Below are positions 54,501 to 62,900 of a stretch of DNA of 64,000 nt, piece after piece. Positions within the stretch are counted from its first letter, which is position 1. Each line of letters starts with the position of its first letter. The position numbers were made by a program, and so were the translations under genes. The notes under the pieces are model-generated. The model had not been told where the DNA came from and made no database searches. It was given only the letters and a program-made list of their open reading frames with translations. The stretch comes from Bacteroidota bacterium (GTDB taxonomy: Bacteria; Bacteroidota; Bacteroidia; Flavobacteriales_D; Crocinitomicaceae): contig JASBTZ010000003.1 in assembly GCA_030148165.1 (NCBI GenBank), forward strand, positions 1,240,001 to 1,304,000. Direction: 5' to 3'.

Positions 54501-55027
54501 GAATTAACATTTCCGGACGGAGTTGTGACTGTGATTGTTGAAGAATAAATATCAATATTGGCTGCAAACACCTGAGATGCATCATTCCAGTTACCCACGT
54601 CATCAATATAAGCGAGATTAGTAGCTCCCTGATCCACAGAACAGAATCCACCTCCCGTAAATCCATCACCAAATGTGTCGTAAACAGTTAGTGTGAAAAA
54701 TTGTCCTTCAATCGCCGGGTCTAATGGGCCTACAGCTACGAACCATGGTTGGTTGTTACCGTAACCACCACCGGAAGCAACAATGTTTGTTGTCAGGTTA
54801 CTGGTTACTTCCCACGAAATTTCATTTCCCCAGGTTCCAGAATTACCTGAAACGTCAAACCAAATTAATCCATTGCACGTAGTATTTGGTACTTCCAGAT
54901 AGTATAACTGGTTACCACAGGCCTCAGGAGCACTAATGGCAGAGTTGGAATAACCAGGGCAGTTCTGACCGAAGCTAAACGCAGTAGTAGTAATCACTGC
55001 AATGAATGATAATACGATTGATCTCAT
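51560..55027 (-). CDS. Repeat adhesin with T9SS type-B sorting domain (1155 residues)
   Basis: A 1155-residue surface protein. Signal peptide MRSIVLSFIAVITTTAFSFG; a Cys-rich N-terminal half (about 25-585) with jelly-roll-like DTFGDGFTGGGFC segments; five tandem repeats of about 76 residues (about 590-980) with the core PPGDGAVIDPNTG; then an Ig-like unit and a C-terminal gliding-motility sorting domain (PTAFTPDGDLINDDW, VYNRWGNMLYEST, PVGSYYFTI). The frame remains open for 53 codons upstream, with an ATG at 55153, so a 42-residue N-terminal extension before the signal peptide cannot be excluded. It lies between the 1716-residue protein and PorP/SprF. Confidence 0.85.
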   Translation of the reverse strand: MRSIVLSFIAVITTTAFSFGQNCPGYSNSAISAPEACGNQLYYLEVPNTTCNGLIWFDVSGNSGTWGNEISWEVTSNLTTNIVASGGGYGNNQPWFVAVGPLDPAIEGQFFTLTVYDTFGDGFTGGGFCSVDQGATNLAYIDDVGNWNDASQVFAANIDIYSSTITVTTPSGNVNSTATNCADHEVPLTLVNNNFCSPVTINLPWTIVCDGTGATLASGTETITLYPQIPTGSNDLVDVTWNPGTCSWDVSPQNDCVAADIGNVFTISPDPATSAPPACEGGSENFTISYIGVSGGPDCCLTGGPVAPITYNTTNTASDASVLSSPYGGTNNSAYSTIPGNGSGGNATSFNLTVNISGFCYPNPAGTSTDNTWYIAVWVDGVQIILQGPLSGGNGSVTITQADLTAAGVTYNENSVIEVYIIPNLFWQDPCGAPFPCPIYTTYVPGGNCGSLGDGEWTVGTYDVTTAVTFEQMTPTPATCSFVTPSPYTCCTPATVTDDNDAVCSGSGTGTLSTWQTAVSTANPSCLVYSSVTPVPGTTPPDNNLPNGVNGGAAPINQVVSAYAYCDADGSGTDNAGDSYTLLSTYTLTVNPIEDPSFTVTPDCNGGTATITGTGGGTFSFETPPGDGAVIDPNTGTVTNGTPGNTYNIQYVTAGACADSIVVNLTALSQDDPTFTMSPTCDGATATIGGTVGGTFNFDTPPGDGAVIDPNTGTITNGTSGNTYTVEYVTSGPCPDSLVINVTAALTDDPSFSMTPSCVGATVSNVVTPGGTYTFNPAPGDGAVIDPNTGEITNGTAGATYTVEYTTGGTCSATTTVNVTLTLLDDPAFTMTSNCVGATVTSTATPGGTFAFNPAPGDGSVIDPNTGEITNGTAGSTYTVEYTTGGTCSATTTVNVTLTILDDPSFAMAPTCDGGTVSSTATAGGTFAFNTPPGDGAVIDPNTGTVSGGTPGATYDIIYVTGGMCSDSTTQTVTAYALPSAPSAAADATYCSSDIFNDMTAVGTGGTYTWYTDPGLTPPGIGTGPTMQPLEIVGTTTYYVTETVNGCEGPAGMVVIVIEECGIVIPTAFTPDGDLINDDWIIQDLDNVYPNNIVRVYNRWGNMLYESTQGDYASDPWDGTFNGTKLPVGSYYFTIELNDKDSNTEKGTVSIILNK
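52100..53265 (-). repeat. Five tandem ~230-bp repeats in the 1155-residue adhesin
   Basis: Each unit codes about 76 residues beginning D-D-P-[ST]-F and containing PGDG[AS]VIDPNTG, a TYTVEYTTGG-like strand and two cysteines. Units three and four are nearly identical, which points to recent duplication. A copy of the same module also occurs once in the 1716-residue protein near 55800-56040. Confidence 0.88.
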
Positions 55028-55174
55028 AATACTAGAATTGTTAGCACTCCATTTAGAATGCCTTGTGTTAGAATTTTGTAGCACACTAGGAGATAGCGCT
55101 GTATCCGTAGTTGATACAGGATAAGGCGTCTGTAGAAACAGAAGTCTTTTCATAGTGTAATCGAATAGATGCCC

Positions 55175-55182
55175 CAAATTTA
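55175..55182 (-). promoter_or_regulatory. Candidate -7 box (TAAATTTG) for the 1155-residue adhesin
   Basis: Minus-strand TAAATTTG, exact TAnnTTTG match, predicts a transcript that starts near 55170. That leaves about 140 bases before the signal-peptide ATG at 55027, including a CTGTATC/GATACAG hairpin and two direct repeats GTGCTA-N3-5-ATTCTA. Confidence 0.5.
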
Positions 55183-55258
55183 CCACTTTATTTCCTTGTT
55201 ATCTAACTGTTTACTACTTATTTAACATATCTCATACGAGACGTTATTTCCTCCAATT

Positions 55259-58200
55259 CTAATTTTTAATTATTGTAACCGTACCATTTAGGCCCTCACC
55301 ACTACCATCGTTGAACTGAATAATGTAGTAATACGATGCAACAGGTAATGGTTCACCATTCGCCTGATTCGTTCCATCCCAAGGGTTCAGATTATAAGGG
55401 TTAGCTGGATCTGAGTCATGCTGATAGATCTCATTGCCCCATCTGTTATAGATGATTACTGTGTTGTTTGGATATCGCTCATCCAAGTTGATAATCTCCC
55501 AAACTTCATTTGGAACAACACCCGGTGTGATCGCAGTAGGTACGATAATCTCACATGGTATAACCACAATATTAACTGTTGACGGATTACTCACACATCC
55601 GTTAGCCGTAATGATCAACGTATATGTTCCGGTTGCCTCTGAAGGCGCTTCCGGAATTGTCGGGTCCTCTGCATTCGACATGAACCCATTTGGTCCACTC
55701 CAGTCATAAGATCCGCCGGCTACCGTGTTTCCTTCCAGCATTATTTCTTCACCTTCACAAATATCAGGTGTACTCGTTGTCGCGACGGCCACAGGAAGTG
55801 CGTTCACCGTTACTGTTTGTGTTGAACTTGCCGGACAAACACCCGATGTTGTGTATTCCACTGTGTAGGTTGTTCCTCCAACACCGTTGGTTATTTCACC
55901 TGTGTTGGCATCTATTGTTGCGCCATCACCTGGTGCCGGGTTGAATGCAAACGTTCCTCCAGGAGTTCCTGTTACAGATGCCGCATTTGCATCACCTTCA
56001 CAGAAGTTAGTAATTGTAAATGACGGGTCATCAGTCGGTGTAATAGTTACTACATAACTAAGCTCTGAATCACAAACCCCATTACCATCATATATCCAAA
56101 CCGTCTGAGTTGTCGTAAGTGGACCAGTTAACACTGTACCTCCACCTGCTTGTGAGTTGTTGTAATAATTCTCATTACCTGTCAGGTTCGTTCCCGTTAT
56201 CACCGGCAGTGTATAACTGTCACAAACCGACGTATCTGCTACCGGGTCAAGAACAGGTGCTTGTATCACGGAAATAGTTACCGTTGACGGTGCACTTGTA
56301 CATCCGTTAAGTGTGATTGTTAATGTATACGTTCCACTTGCTGCTGTCGTAGCTCCAACAATTGTCGGATCCTCCTGTGTTGAATTGAATCCATTTGGAC
56401 CTGTCCAACTGTATGTTCCACCTGCAACGGTGTTTCCTTCTAATAGTATATCATTTCCTTCACATAGGTTTGGAGTAGTTGTGGATGCTGTCGCTGTTGG
56501 TGTTGGATTAATCGTTACCACGAAGCTGTTTTCGTCAAAACAGTTTGGAACTGTTCCGGTTTCAGCGTACACATAGATCGTTTGTGTGGATGTGATCACA
56601 TCACCCGCATTCATCATAGTACCACCACCTCCAGTCGCGGTATAGTAGTTACCAACCGATAATGCCGGAAGAATAAAACTATCACATGCTGTTACATCAA
56701 CCGGTGCATCTGCAACCGGTGTTGTGTTAATCGTTACTGTAAAGCTATTCTCATCAAAGCAATTTGGAACCGTTCCGGTTTCAGCATAAACATACAGCGT
56801 CTGTGAAGACGTAATGTTTGTTCCTGCCGGTAACATTACTCCACCACCGCCTGTTGCTGTATAATAGTCTCCAACTGTCAATGCAGGCAGTGTATAACTA
56901 TCACAAGCAGTTACATCCGCAGGTGCATCCGCAACCGGAGTCACATTAATTGTTATTGTGAAGCTATTCTCATCTGTACAATTTGGTGTTGTACCGGTTT
57001 CCGCATATACATACAGCGTCTGAGAAGACGTAATGTTTGTTCCTGCCGGTACCATTACTCCACCACCACCTGTAGCTGTAAAGTAGTTTCCAACCGTTAA
57101 TGCAGGTAGGGTATAGCTATCACATGCTGTAACATCTGCAGGCGCATCTGCTACGGGATAAGCGTTCACCGTAAAGGTTACCATGATACTATTGCTACAG
57201 TTTCCATCTGTGACCTCTACATAGTAGGTCGTTGCGGAAGTTACGGTAACGTTATTAGGTGTAGCAACCGGCGTTGTTAATCCTGCATCAACATACCAGG
57301 TAAAGGTCTCAGACCCACTACCTACATAAACTCCAGGGTTCAATGTTGTCAAATCAAAACCACTATATGATCCTGACCCTACCGGGTTTTCACACATCTG
57401 TGGTGCTGGATTATTTAATGTTATTGTAGCCGTCACCGTGTAGGTCACCATAGCTGTATCTGTGCATAATCCATTACTTACTACAACATAGAATGTCTCT
57501 CCATTTGTCACAGTCTCGTTCGTAGGTGAACCAACAGGTGTTGTAGCCAAAGGATCAGTATACCACGTAAAAGTTAAACCTCCACCACCATTGATGTTAG
57601 GGTTATTTGCAGTTAAATCAATTCCAGCAGCTTGTCCTGACCCGGCCGGTGGATCTTCACAAACACTTGGGTTCAAGTCTGCGGCAGTAGGTGTAGGGTT
57701 TATCGTTACCAGGAAGCTGTTTTCGTCTGTACAGTTAGGTACTGTTCCTGTTTCTGCGTAAACGTAGATTGTTTGAGTTGATGAGATTACATCACCGGCA
57801 TTCAACATGATACCTCCACCACCAGTCGCAGTGTAATAATTTCCAACTCCTAACGCTGGTAATGTATAACTATCACAAACCGTTACATCAGCAGGCGCAT
57901 CCGCTACCGGTGTAGGGTTTATGGTAACTATGAAGCTATTTTCATCGAAACAATTAGGTACGGTGCCTGTTTCGGCATAAACATAAATCGTCTGAGTCGA
58001 AGTGATATTTGTTCCAACCGGTATCGGCCCAACACCTCCCGGAGAACTGTAATAATCACCAACCCCTAATGCTGGTAATGTGTAACTATCACAAGCTGTG
58101 ACATCAGCAGGCGCATCTGCAACCGGGGTAGTGTTGATCGTAACAATAAAACTATTTTCATCGGTACAGTTTGGTACCGTTCCGGTCTCCGCGTAAACAT

Positions 58201-60409
58201 AAATAGTTTGAGTAGAAGTGATGTTTGTTCCGACTGCTATCGGCCCTACTCCACCCGGTGAGCTAAAGTAATTTCCAACTCCCAGTGCCGGTAATGTGTA
58301 ACTATCACATGCCGTTACATCCGCAGGTGCATCTGCTACTGGTGTTGGATTAATTGTTACAACAAAACTGTTTTCATCAAAACAGTTTGGAACTGTTCCT
58401 GTTTCTGCATAAACATAGATGGTCTGTGTTGATGTGATATTCGTTCCAACAGGTATTGGTCCAACACCTCCCGGAGAACTGTAATAATCACCCACACCCA
58501 GAGCTGGCAGCGTATAACTATCACAAGCCGTTACATCAGCCGGAGCATCCGCAACAGGAGTCACATTAATGGTAACCGTAAAACTGTTTTCAGCCCAACA
58601 ATTAGGAACTGTTCCTGTTTCAGCATAAACGTATATTGTTTGAGTAGAAGTAATATTGGTACCAACAGGTATCGGACCTACTCCTCCCGGGGAACTGTAA
58701 TATCCGCCTACACCAAGACCAGGTAAGGTATAACTGTCACATGCCGTTACATCGGCTGGCGCATCCGGTACCGGAGTCAGGTTAATCGTTATGGTAAATG
58801 ATTCCTCGTCAAAACACGTTCCCGACGTCGTTTCGTCATATGCGTAATAAGTCCCTGAAGTGAATATCCAGTCACCTGCAGCATACTGTGTTCCAGTTCC
58901 TCCAGGTCCGTCATAATAAGCCTCGTTTCCTGTCAACAATGTTCCTGTAATCGGTGGAAGCTGGACACTGTCACATGCAGTAAGGTTCGCGACCGGATCG
59001 ATAATTGGTGTTTGTTCGATAACCAAAAGGAAAGAATCTTGTACTGTACATGTTAAATCATCGTACATATAAATAGTAGTAGGGTAAGTTGGGAAATCGG
59101 CAAAATTCACCGTGTTTCCTGGGTTATACTGTGTTCCTGTTCCACCAGGACCTGTATAATAGGCTTCGTTTCCTGTAAGTAGTATTCCTGTAATAGGTGG
59201 GAAAGTGTATGAATCACAAACAGTGGTATCAGGCATTGGATCGAATAAAGGACAACACTGGAGTGCAGCCGGGAAAACCGCCGGAACATCAGCAACACAA
59301 CCGATACTTGTCCATGCTCCATATTCTCCATCTGCAAGAGTTTTCATCGAAACAGTACAGTCCGTTTCACCAGTTGAACAAGCGATTATACCTTGTGCTT
59401 GTAGTTGGAAGCATACCAACCAATCCAAGGTATTATTACCACATGAAGGGTAATCACTATCACCGTAAGAGTTGTCAGGGTCTGTTTCAGCAGGTCCTGA
59501 ACATGGCGACCCACCAACTTCATAAAAAGTTAGGAAAAACCAGCCACCCGGCAATGGTGAGTTTGCAGGGTAATAACCTCCCCCAATATTATTATATGTC
59601 GCTGCACCTGGCGGTTCCCAACCCCAGGCACCAGTTGGTTGACCTTCACAGGGTTGTGGTGGTCCTGTAAAATCGTAAACACCTGCAGCTACCAAAGGTA
59701 CAGTAACATTCACCGGCTGACCCTGACCATCAAATGATACCGGATCCCAGCAGTCTCCAAATTCTGGGATAAAAGCCCCTAAGTAGTTACAGTTAAATTG
59801 CGTAAAGTCTGTTACTGAGTAGCAAAATTCAACAACCTCTCCAGGTTGGAAAGGTCCTGTAAATGGCGAACCCATTGAAGTATTCACTACATAAAGTGAG
59901 TCCGTAGTATTACAAGAACTATTGTCCGGGAATTCTTCGATACAAAGCTGGAAGTTACCTTCATCGCCTGTCTGATCTGAAACAGCAATAAGATAGGTAG
60001 TTGCTGTTGCTACAGATACACCAGTTGCAGTTGCCGAGAATCCGGATCCTTCCGTACAATTTAAAATGGTCCATGGTGAAATACATGTGGTACCAACAAA
60101 AACCGTAAACTCAGGATCACTCAGATCCGTACTGGTTAAATTAATATCAATTTGTGCTGTCGCTCCACTTGTTGTAAATGAATACCAGACGGTCGCATTT
60201 AATTGGTCCTCACAACCATTACCAACAAAATCCAAGCCCGGCGAGGCCAAGACATTACAGTCCGTAACACAGGCTGGTCCATTACCTGGACCATTCAAGG
60301 GAATCGTTTGTGCTGTAGTACAATCTTCGTTATCAGTACATTGTGCGAATGTGTTTGCTGCAGTTAAAATTCCGAAGCAAAGTGCAAGAGATAGTTTTAA
60401 AATTTTCAT
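55259..60409 (-). CDS. Giant repeat adhesin with T9SS type-B sorting domain (1716 residues)
   Basis: A 1716-residue surface protein, the largest in the window. Signal peptide (LSLALCFGILTAANTFAQ); a PPC-like N-terminal domain (about 20-165, ATVWYSFTTSGATAQIDI); a Cys-rich region to about 385; repeats of about 72 residues with the core ADAPADVTACDSYTLPA, eight close copies plus divergent ones (about 390-1290), interrupted by two TFTWYTDP-type Ig units; further SprB-like and DDPSF-type modules; C-terminal sorting domain (PTAITPGVVPNEVWEI, IYNRWGNEIY, VASYYYIIQF). It should be exported by T9SS and act in adhesion or gliding. It starts six bases after the small secreted protein gene. Confidence 0.88.
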   Translation of the reverse strand: MKILKLSLALCFGILTAANTFAQCTDNEDCTTAQTIPLNGPGNGPACVTDCNVLASPGLDFVGNGCEDQLNATVWYSFTTSGATAQIDINLTSTDLSDPEFTVFVGTTCISPWTILNCTEGSGFSATATGVSVATATTYLIAVSDQTGDEGNFQLCIEEFPDNSSCNTTDSLYVVNTSMGSPFTGPFQPGEVVEFCYSVTDFTQFNCNYLGAFIPEFGDCWDPVSFDGQGQPVNVTVPLVAAGVYDFTGPPQPCEGQPTGAWGWEPPGAATYNNIGGGYYPANSPLPGGWFFLTFYEVGGSPCSGPAETDPDNSYGDSDYPSCGNNTLDWLVCFQLQAQGIIACSTGETDCTVSMKTLADGEYGAWTSIGCVADVPAVFPAALQCCPLFDPMPDTTVCDSYTFPPITGILLTGNEAYYTGPGGTGTQYNPGNTVNFADFPTYPTTIYMYDDLTCTVQDSFLLVIEQTPIIDPVANLTACDSVQLPPITGTLLTGNEAYYDGPGGTGTQYAAGDWIFTSGTYYAYDETTSGTCFDEESFTITINLTPVPDAPADVTACDSYTLPGLGVGGYYSSPGGVGPIPVGTNITSTQTIYVYAETGTVPNCWAENSFTVTINVTPVADAPADVTACDSYTLPALGVGDYYSSPGGVGPIPVGTNITSTQTIYVYAETGTVPNCFDENSFVVTINPTPVADAPADVTACDSYTLPALGVGNYFSSPGGVGPIAVGTNITSTQTIYVYAETGTVPNCTDENSFIVTINTTPVADAPADVTACDSYTLPALGVGDYYSSPGGVGPIPVGTNITSTQTIYVYAETGTVPNCFDENSFIVTINPTPVADAPADVTVCDSYTLPALGVGNYYTATGGGGIMLNAGDVISSTQTIYVYAETGTVPNCTDENSFLVTINPTPTAADLNPSVCEDPPAGSGQAAGIDLTANNPNINGGGGLTFTWYTDPLATTPVGSPTNETVTNGETFYVVVSNGLCTDTAMVTYTVTATITLNNPAPQMCENPVGSGSYSGFDLTTLNPGVYVGSGSETFTWYVDAGLTTPVATPNNVTVTSATTYYVEVTDGNCSNSIMVTFTVNAYPVADAPADVTACDSYTLPALTVGNYFTATGGGGVMVPAGTNITSSQTLYVYAETGTTPNCTDENSFTITINVTPVADAPADVTACDSYTLPALTVGDYYTATGGGGVMLPAGTNITSSQTLYVYAETGTVPNCFDENSFTVTINTTPVADAPVDVTACDSFILPALSVGNYYTATGGGGTMMNAGDVITSTQTIYVYAETGTVPNCFDENSFVVTINPTPTATASTTTPNLCEGNDILLEGNTVAGGTYSWTGPNGFNSTQEDPTIVGATTAASGTYTLTITLNGCTSAPSTVTISVIQAPVLDPVADTSVCDSYTLPVITGTNLTGNENYYNNSQAGGGTVLTGPLTTTQTVWIYDGNGVCDSELSYVVTITPTDDPSFTITNFCEGDANAASVTGTPGGTFAFNPAPGDGATIDANTGEITNGVGGTTYTVEYTTSGVCPASSTQTVTVNALPVAVATTSTPDICEGEEIMLEGNTVAGGSYDWSGPNGFMSNAEDPTIPEAPSEATGTYTLIITANGCVSNPSTVNIVVIPCEIIVPTAITPGVVPNEVWEIINLDERYPNNTVIIYNRWGNEIYQHDSDPANPYNLNPWDGTNQANGEPLPVASYYYIIQFNDGSGEGLNGTVTIIKN
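56515..58790 (-). repeat. Eight ~216-bp tandem repeats in the 1716-residue adhesin
   Basis: Units recur about every 216-219 bases (72-73 codons); two Ig-type units (about 57165-57690) split them into runs of three and five. Each unit carries the core VTACDSYTLPAL and ends IYVYAETGTVPNC-DENSF. Two subtypes alternate in the middle of the unit: SSPGGVGPIPVG and TATGGGGVM. Sub-type blocks indicate stepwise duplication. Confidence 0.9.
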
Positions 60410-60415
60410 CGATTG

Positions 60416-60745
60416 TTATTCTGTGATGTAAATAGTTTCTTCTAGCGGAGTGAATGTCGCAACTCCGATTTTGTCATATGAAGGGATAAAGATCATAACA
60501 TGCTCATCCCATTTCATCAAAAAATCCTTCACTCCCAATCGAGCGTTTTCTATTTGAATTAGGATGTCATCAGGAAACTCGGGTGAATAATCTTTGCTAT
60601 CAATGCGAAATTGATAGGTTCCTTGCCTGGCAGGGATATTAGTCGGCTCCGTTTCTAATTGATATAAACCGTGATTTTTTTGACCGTAAACCAGATTAGA
60701 TGCACCGATCAAAGCAAAAAGTCCGAGTAGTATCAGCTTCTTCAT
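60416..60745 (-). CDS. Small secreted protein heading the adhesin locus
   Basis: A 109-residue protein with signal peptide (KKLILLGLFALIGASNLVYGQ) and a beta-rich body without cysteines in the mature part. No family recognised. It lies six bases before the 1716-residue adhesin and so is co-transcribed. The layout parallels the small secreted protein before the T9SS substrate at 20104-22490, but the two small proteins do not look alike. A promoter with 7/8 -7 box match lies upstream. Confidence 0.65.
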   Translation of the reverse strand: MKKLILLGLFALIGASNLVYGQKNHGLYQLETEPTNIPARQGTYQFRIDSKDYSPEFPDDILIQIENARLGVKDFLMKWDEHVMIFIPSYDKIGVATFTPLEETIYITE

Positions 60746-60765
60746 AAGTAAAATAAGTATAGTTT

Positions 60766-60804
60766 GGCGTTTAAATTTACGCCATTTATCAGGTTAAACT
60801 CAAT
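60766..60804 (-). promoter_or_regulatory. Promoter with overlapping inverted repeat for the adhesin locus
   Basis: On the minus strand a TTG, a 21-base spacer and TAAATTTA (7 of 8 to TAnnTTTG) form a promoter candidate upstream of the small secreted gene. The inverted repeat GGCGT-N8-ACGCC (60766-60783) overlaps the -7 box and could be an operator. Confidence 0.45.
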
Positions 60805-60892
60805 ATTTCACAAAAAAGTTGCACTTAGAATTAACTTTTCACAGCTTAGACTGAACTAAATCGGTTAAGCAGTTGATATTTAGGAAATTGCT

Positions 60893-61471
60893 TTAATCCA
60901 TGCAATCACATGGCTCGTCAAAGATCCAATTGACCTTAGGAAGTCGATTGTGCCAAGACTGCTGAAATGCGGGGGAAAAACGAATACCGGAAAGATCTAT
61001 TTCTTCCAGAAAATTCAAAGATTCCAATTCATCAGGTAAAACCCGTATTGGGTTATCATATAAATCGATGTATTTCAAATTCGTGATCCTTCCAATACAG
61101 GCAGAAACTCTGCTTATTTCATTGCGACTAAGAATTAAAGACTCCAGCTTCTGATGGCCGCACAAGACGGTAGGTAATTCCATCAACTTATTCTTATCCA
61201 AATTGATCTCTCTGAGTTCGGTAAAGGTCTGGATATACTGGGGTAGGTCTACTAATTTATTCTTGCTTAGATCCAGCATTTCCAAATTCGTAAATGCGCG
61301 CAATCCGTCCGGTAATGAATCCAGTTTGTACCGCTCAAACGATATAGCCAAAATGGTATCTGGGCGCTGTGTATCGCGTACGTCATCCCAGGTCCAGATA
61401 ACAGGCCCTTCAGTCTGAGCATAACAAATACTACAAAGTAGTGCGAAAATAATCGCGAATAAACTTCTCAT
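60893..61471 (-). CDS. Secreted leucine-rich-repeat protein
   Basis: A 192-residue protein: signal peptide (FAIIFALLCSICYAQ) followed by five leucine-rich repeats of about 23 residues (LEMLDLSKNKLVDLP, LREINLDKNKLMELP, LESLILSRNEISRV, LKYIDLYDNPIRVLP, LEEIDLSG). The C-terminus ends CDCMD. LRRs usually mediate protein binding; a ligand cannot be named. The gene starts 41 bases inside the end of ribF, a long overlap that fixes both frames. Confidence 0.82.
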   Translation of the reverse strand: MRSLFAIIFALLCSICYAQTEGPVIWTWDDVRDTQRPDTILAISFERYKLDSLPDGLRAFTNLEMLDLSKNKLVDLPQYIQTFTELREINLDKNKLMELPTVLCGHQKLESLILSRNEISRVSACIGRITNLKYIDLYDNPIRVLPDELESLNFLEEIDLSGIRFSPAFQQSWHNRLPKVNWIFDEPCDCMD

Positions 61472-62369
61472 CTTTTGTTATTTGAGCCTTTAATTCATCC
61501 ACAGAGGCAAATTGATTTTCCTCACGAACTTTAGACAACAATTGTACCGTAAGATACTGATCATAAATGTCTTCATCAAAATCGAAAATATTGATCTCAA
61601 TTGAAAGATCCTGCTTATCGTTAATCGTTGGACGAACACCAATGTTCATCATTCCGTCATATTCCTCGTCTTCCAGGATTACGTGAACGGCGTAAACTCC
61701 TCTCTTAGGCAATAGTTTCATTTCGCTATCCACCTCCAGATTAGCAGTTGGAAAGCCAATCAAAGCACCCAGCTTTTCTCCGCCAATAACATTGCCCGAT
61801 ATTTCATATGGTTCACCTAAATATGCATTTGCCAACTCGACGTTTCCCTCTAAAATAGCTGTTCTTATTTTCGTGGAACTAATGTCTATATCGTCGATCT
61901 CTTCAGCTGATATTTCTTCGACTTCAAAGGAATAAGTATCACATACAGATTTCAGAAATTCAAGCGATCCTTCCCTGTTTTTTCCGAACTGATGATCGTA
62001 TCCAATTACCAGTCGTTTGACGAACATCTTGTTAACGAGGATATCTCGCACAAATTCAAGTGCACTTAATCGGGAAAACTCCATTGTAAATGGAATCACA
62101 ACGACATTCTGCAAGCCCATTCTTCTCAGTTTATCCATTTTCTCAGCTTGCGTCTGAATAAGTTGCAAGCCATGTGAATCAGGATATAAGACCATTCTCG
62201 GATGTGGGTAGAAAGTCAACAAAACAGATTCTCCGTTAATTTCTTTTGCGGAGTCGTTCAGTCGCTGTATAATCTTCTGGTGTCCGAGATGTACCCCGTC
62301 AAAGGTTCCGATCGTTACTACCGGGTTTTTAACTTCTGATAATCCCTCGAAGTCCTTGAATATTCTCAT
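61431..62369 (-). CDS. ribF: Bifunctional riboflavin kinase / FMN adenylyltransferase
   Basis: A 312-residue enzyme that makes FMN and FAD from riboflavin. N-terminal nucleotidyltransferase part with TIGTFDGVHLGHQKII (HIGH-type site), FYPHPRMVL, and the SSTKIR signature; C-terminal flavokinase with GFPTANL, GVYAVHV and the EINIFDFDEDIYDQ metal region. A TACATTTG -7 box is on the minus strand 19 bases upstream (62396-62389). It overlaps the LRR gene by 41 bases. Confidence 0.96.
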   Translation of the reverse strand: MRIFKDFEGLSEVKNPVVTIGTFDGVHLGHQKIIQRLNDSAKEINGESVLLTFYPHPRMVLYPDSHGLQLIQTQAEKMDKLRRMGLQNVVVIPFTMEFSRLSALEFVRDILVNKMFVKRLVIGYDHQFGKNREGSLEFLKSVCDTYSFEVEEISAEEIDDIDISSTKIRTAILEGNVELANAYLGEPYEISGNVIGGEKLGALIGFPTANLEVDSEMKLLPKRGVYAVHVILEDEEYDGMMNIGVRPTINDKQDLSIEINIFDFDEDIYDQYLTVQLLSKVREENQFASVDELKAQITKDEKFIRDYFRTTL

Positions 62370-62388
62370 TCAATAAAGGCTTATATTA

Positions 62389-62396
62389 CAAATGTA
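62389..62396 (-). promoter_or_regulatory. Candidate -7 box (TACATTTG) for ribF
   Basis: Minus-strand TACATTTG, exact TAnnTTTG match, 19 bases before the ribF ATG; it shares the 203-base divergent region with the suf promoter. Confidence 0.45.
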
Positions 62397-62477
62397 GCCA
62401 ATTGATCTGTATCGGCATGAGAACGAATCCAATATCCGATTTGGAATCATTGATACTGTAATATTCTGACCATTTTG

Positions 62478-62509
62478 TTGCCGAAAAACCATAAATAGTG
62501 GTATTTTTG
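62478..62509 (+). promoter_or_regulatory. Promoter of the suf operon
   Basis: TTG (62478-62480), a 21-base spacer and TATTTTTG (62502-62509) fit the Bacteroidota consensus perfectly. The 63-base leader to ATG 62573 has an in-frame run of codons but no better start. It is the best-formed promoter in the window. Confidence 0.7.
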
Positions 62510-62572
62510 CATGAGAAATCCTTTTTATTTATAATTATTCTAAATAAAGGGGCGAAGGAAAAATTAATTGAA

Positions 62573-62896
62573 ATGATAACAGTCACGGATTCAGCAAAAA
62601 ATCAGGCGATTCGCCTCATGGCGGATGACGGTAAGGATGGCTTCTTTATTAGAGTCGGTGTTGAGGGTGGTGGTTGTTCGGGATTGATGTACCAATTGGA
62701 TTTCGATAATGAATTGAAGGAGGGTGATCAAAGTTTCGAGGACAACGGCATCAAGGTAGTTGTAGATAAGAAGAGTTATCTCTACCTGATAGGAACCACA
62801 TTGGATTTCTCAGGCGGCTTGAACGGTAAAGGTTTTGTGTTTAAAAACCCTAACGCAGATAGAACCTGCGGTTGTGGTGAATCATTTTCTATTTGA
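62573..62896 (+). CDS. A-type Fe-S carrier (SufA/IscA/ErpA family)
   Basis: A 107-residue A-type carrier that hands Fe-S clusters to target proteins. The three ligand cysteines are in GGGCSGLMY and the terminal CGCGESF. A longer in-frame ORF starts at 62498, but it overlaps the promoter; ATG 62573 gives the standard [16 protein letters not shown] start. It lies four bases before sufB, so it belongs to the suf operon. Confidence 0.93.
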   Translation: MITVTDSAKNQAIRLMADDGKDGFFIRVGVEGGGCSGLMYQLDFDNELKEGDQSFEDNGIKVVVDKKSYLYLIGTTLDFSGGLNGKGFVFKNPNADRTCGCGESFSI

Positions 62897-62900
62897 TATT

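Noticed and set aside
56515-58790. Regularly spaced repeats resembling a CRISPR array
   Set aside because: Period is about 216 bases, units are coding and similar over their whole length, and no unique spacers or cas genes exist.
62498-62572. N-terminal extension of the A-type carrier
   Set aside because: It would start inside the -7 box of the suf promoter, and the family N-terminus begins at ATG 62573.
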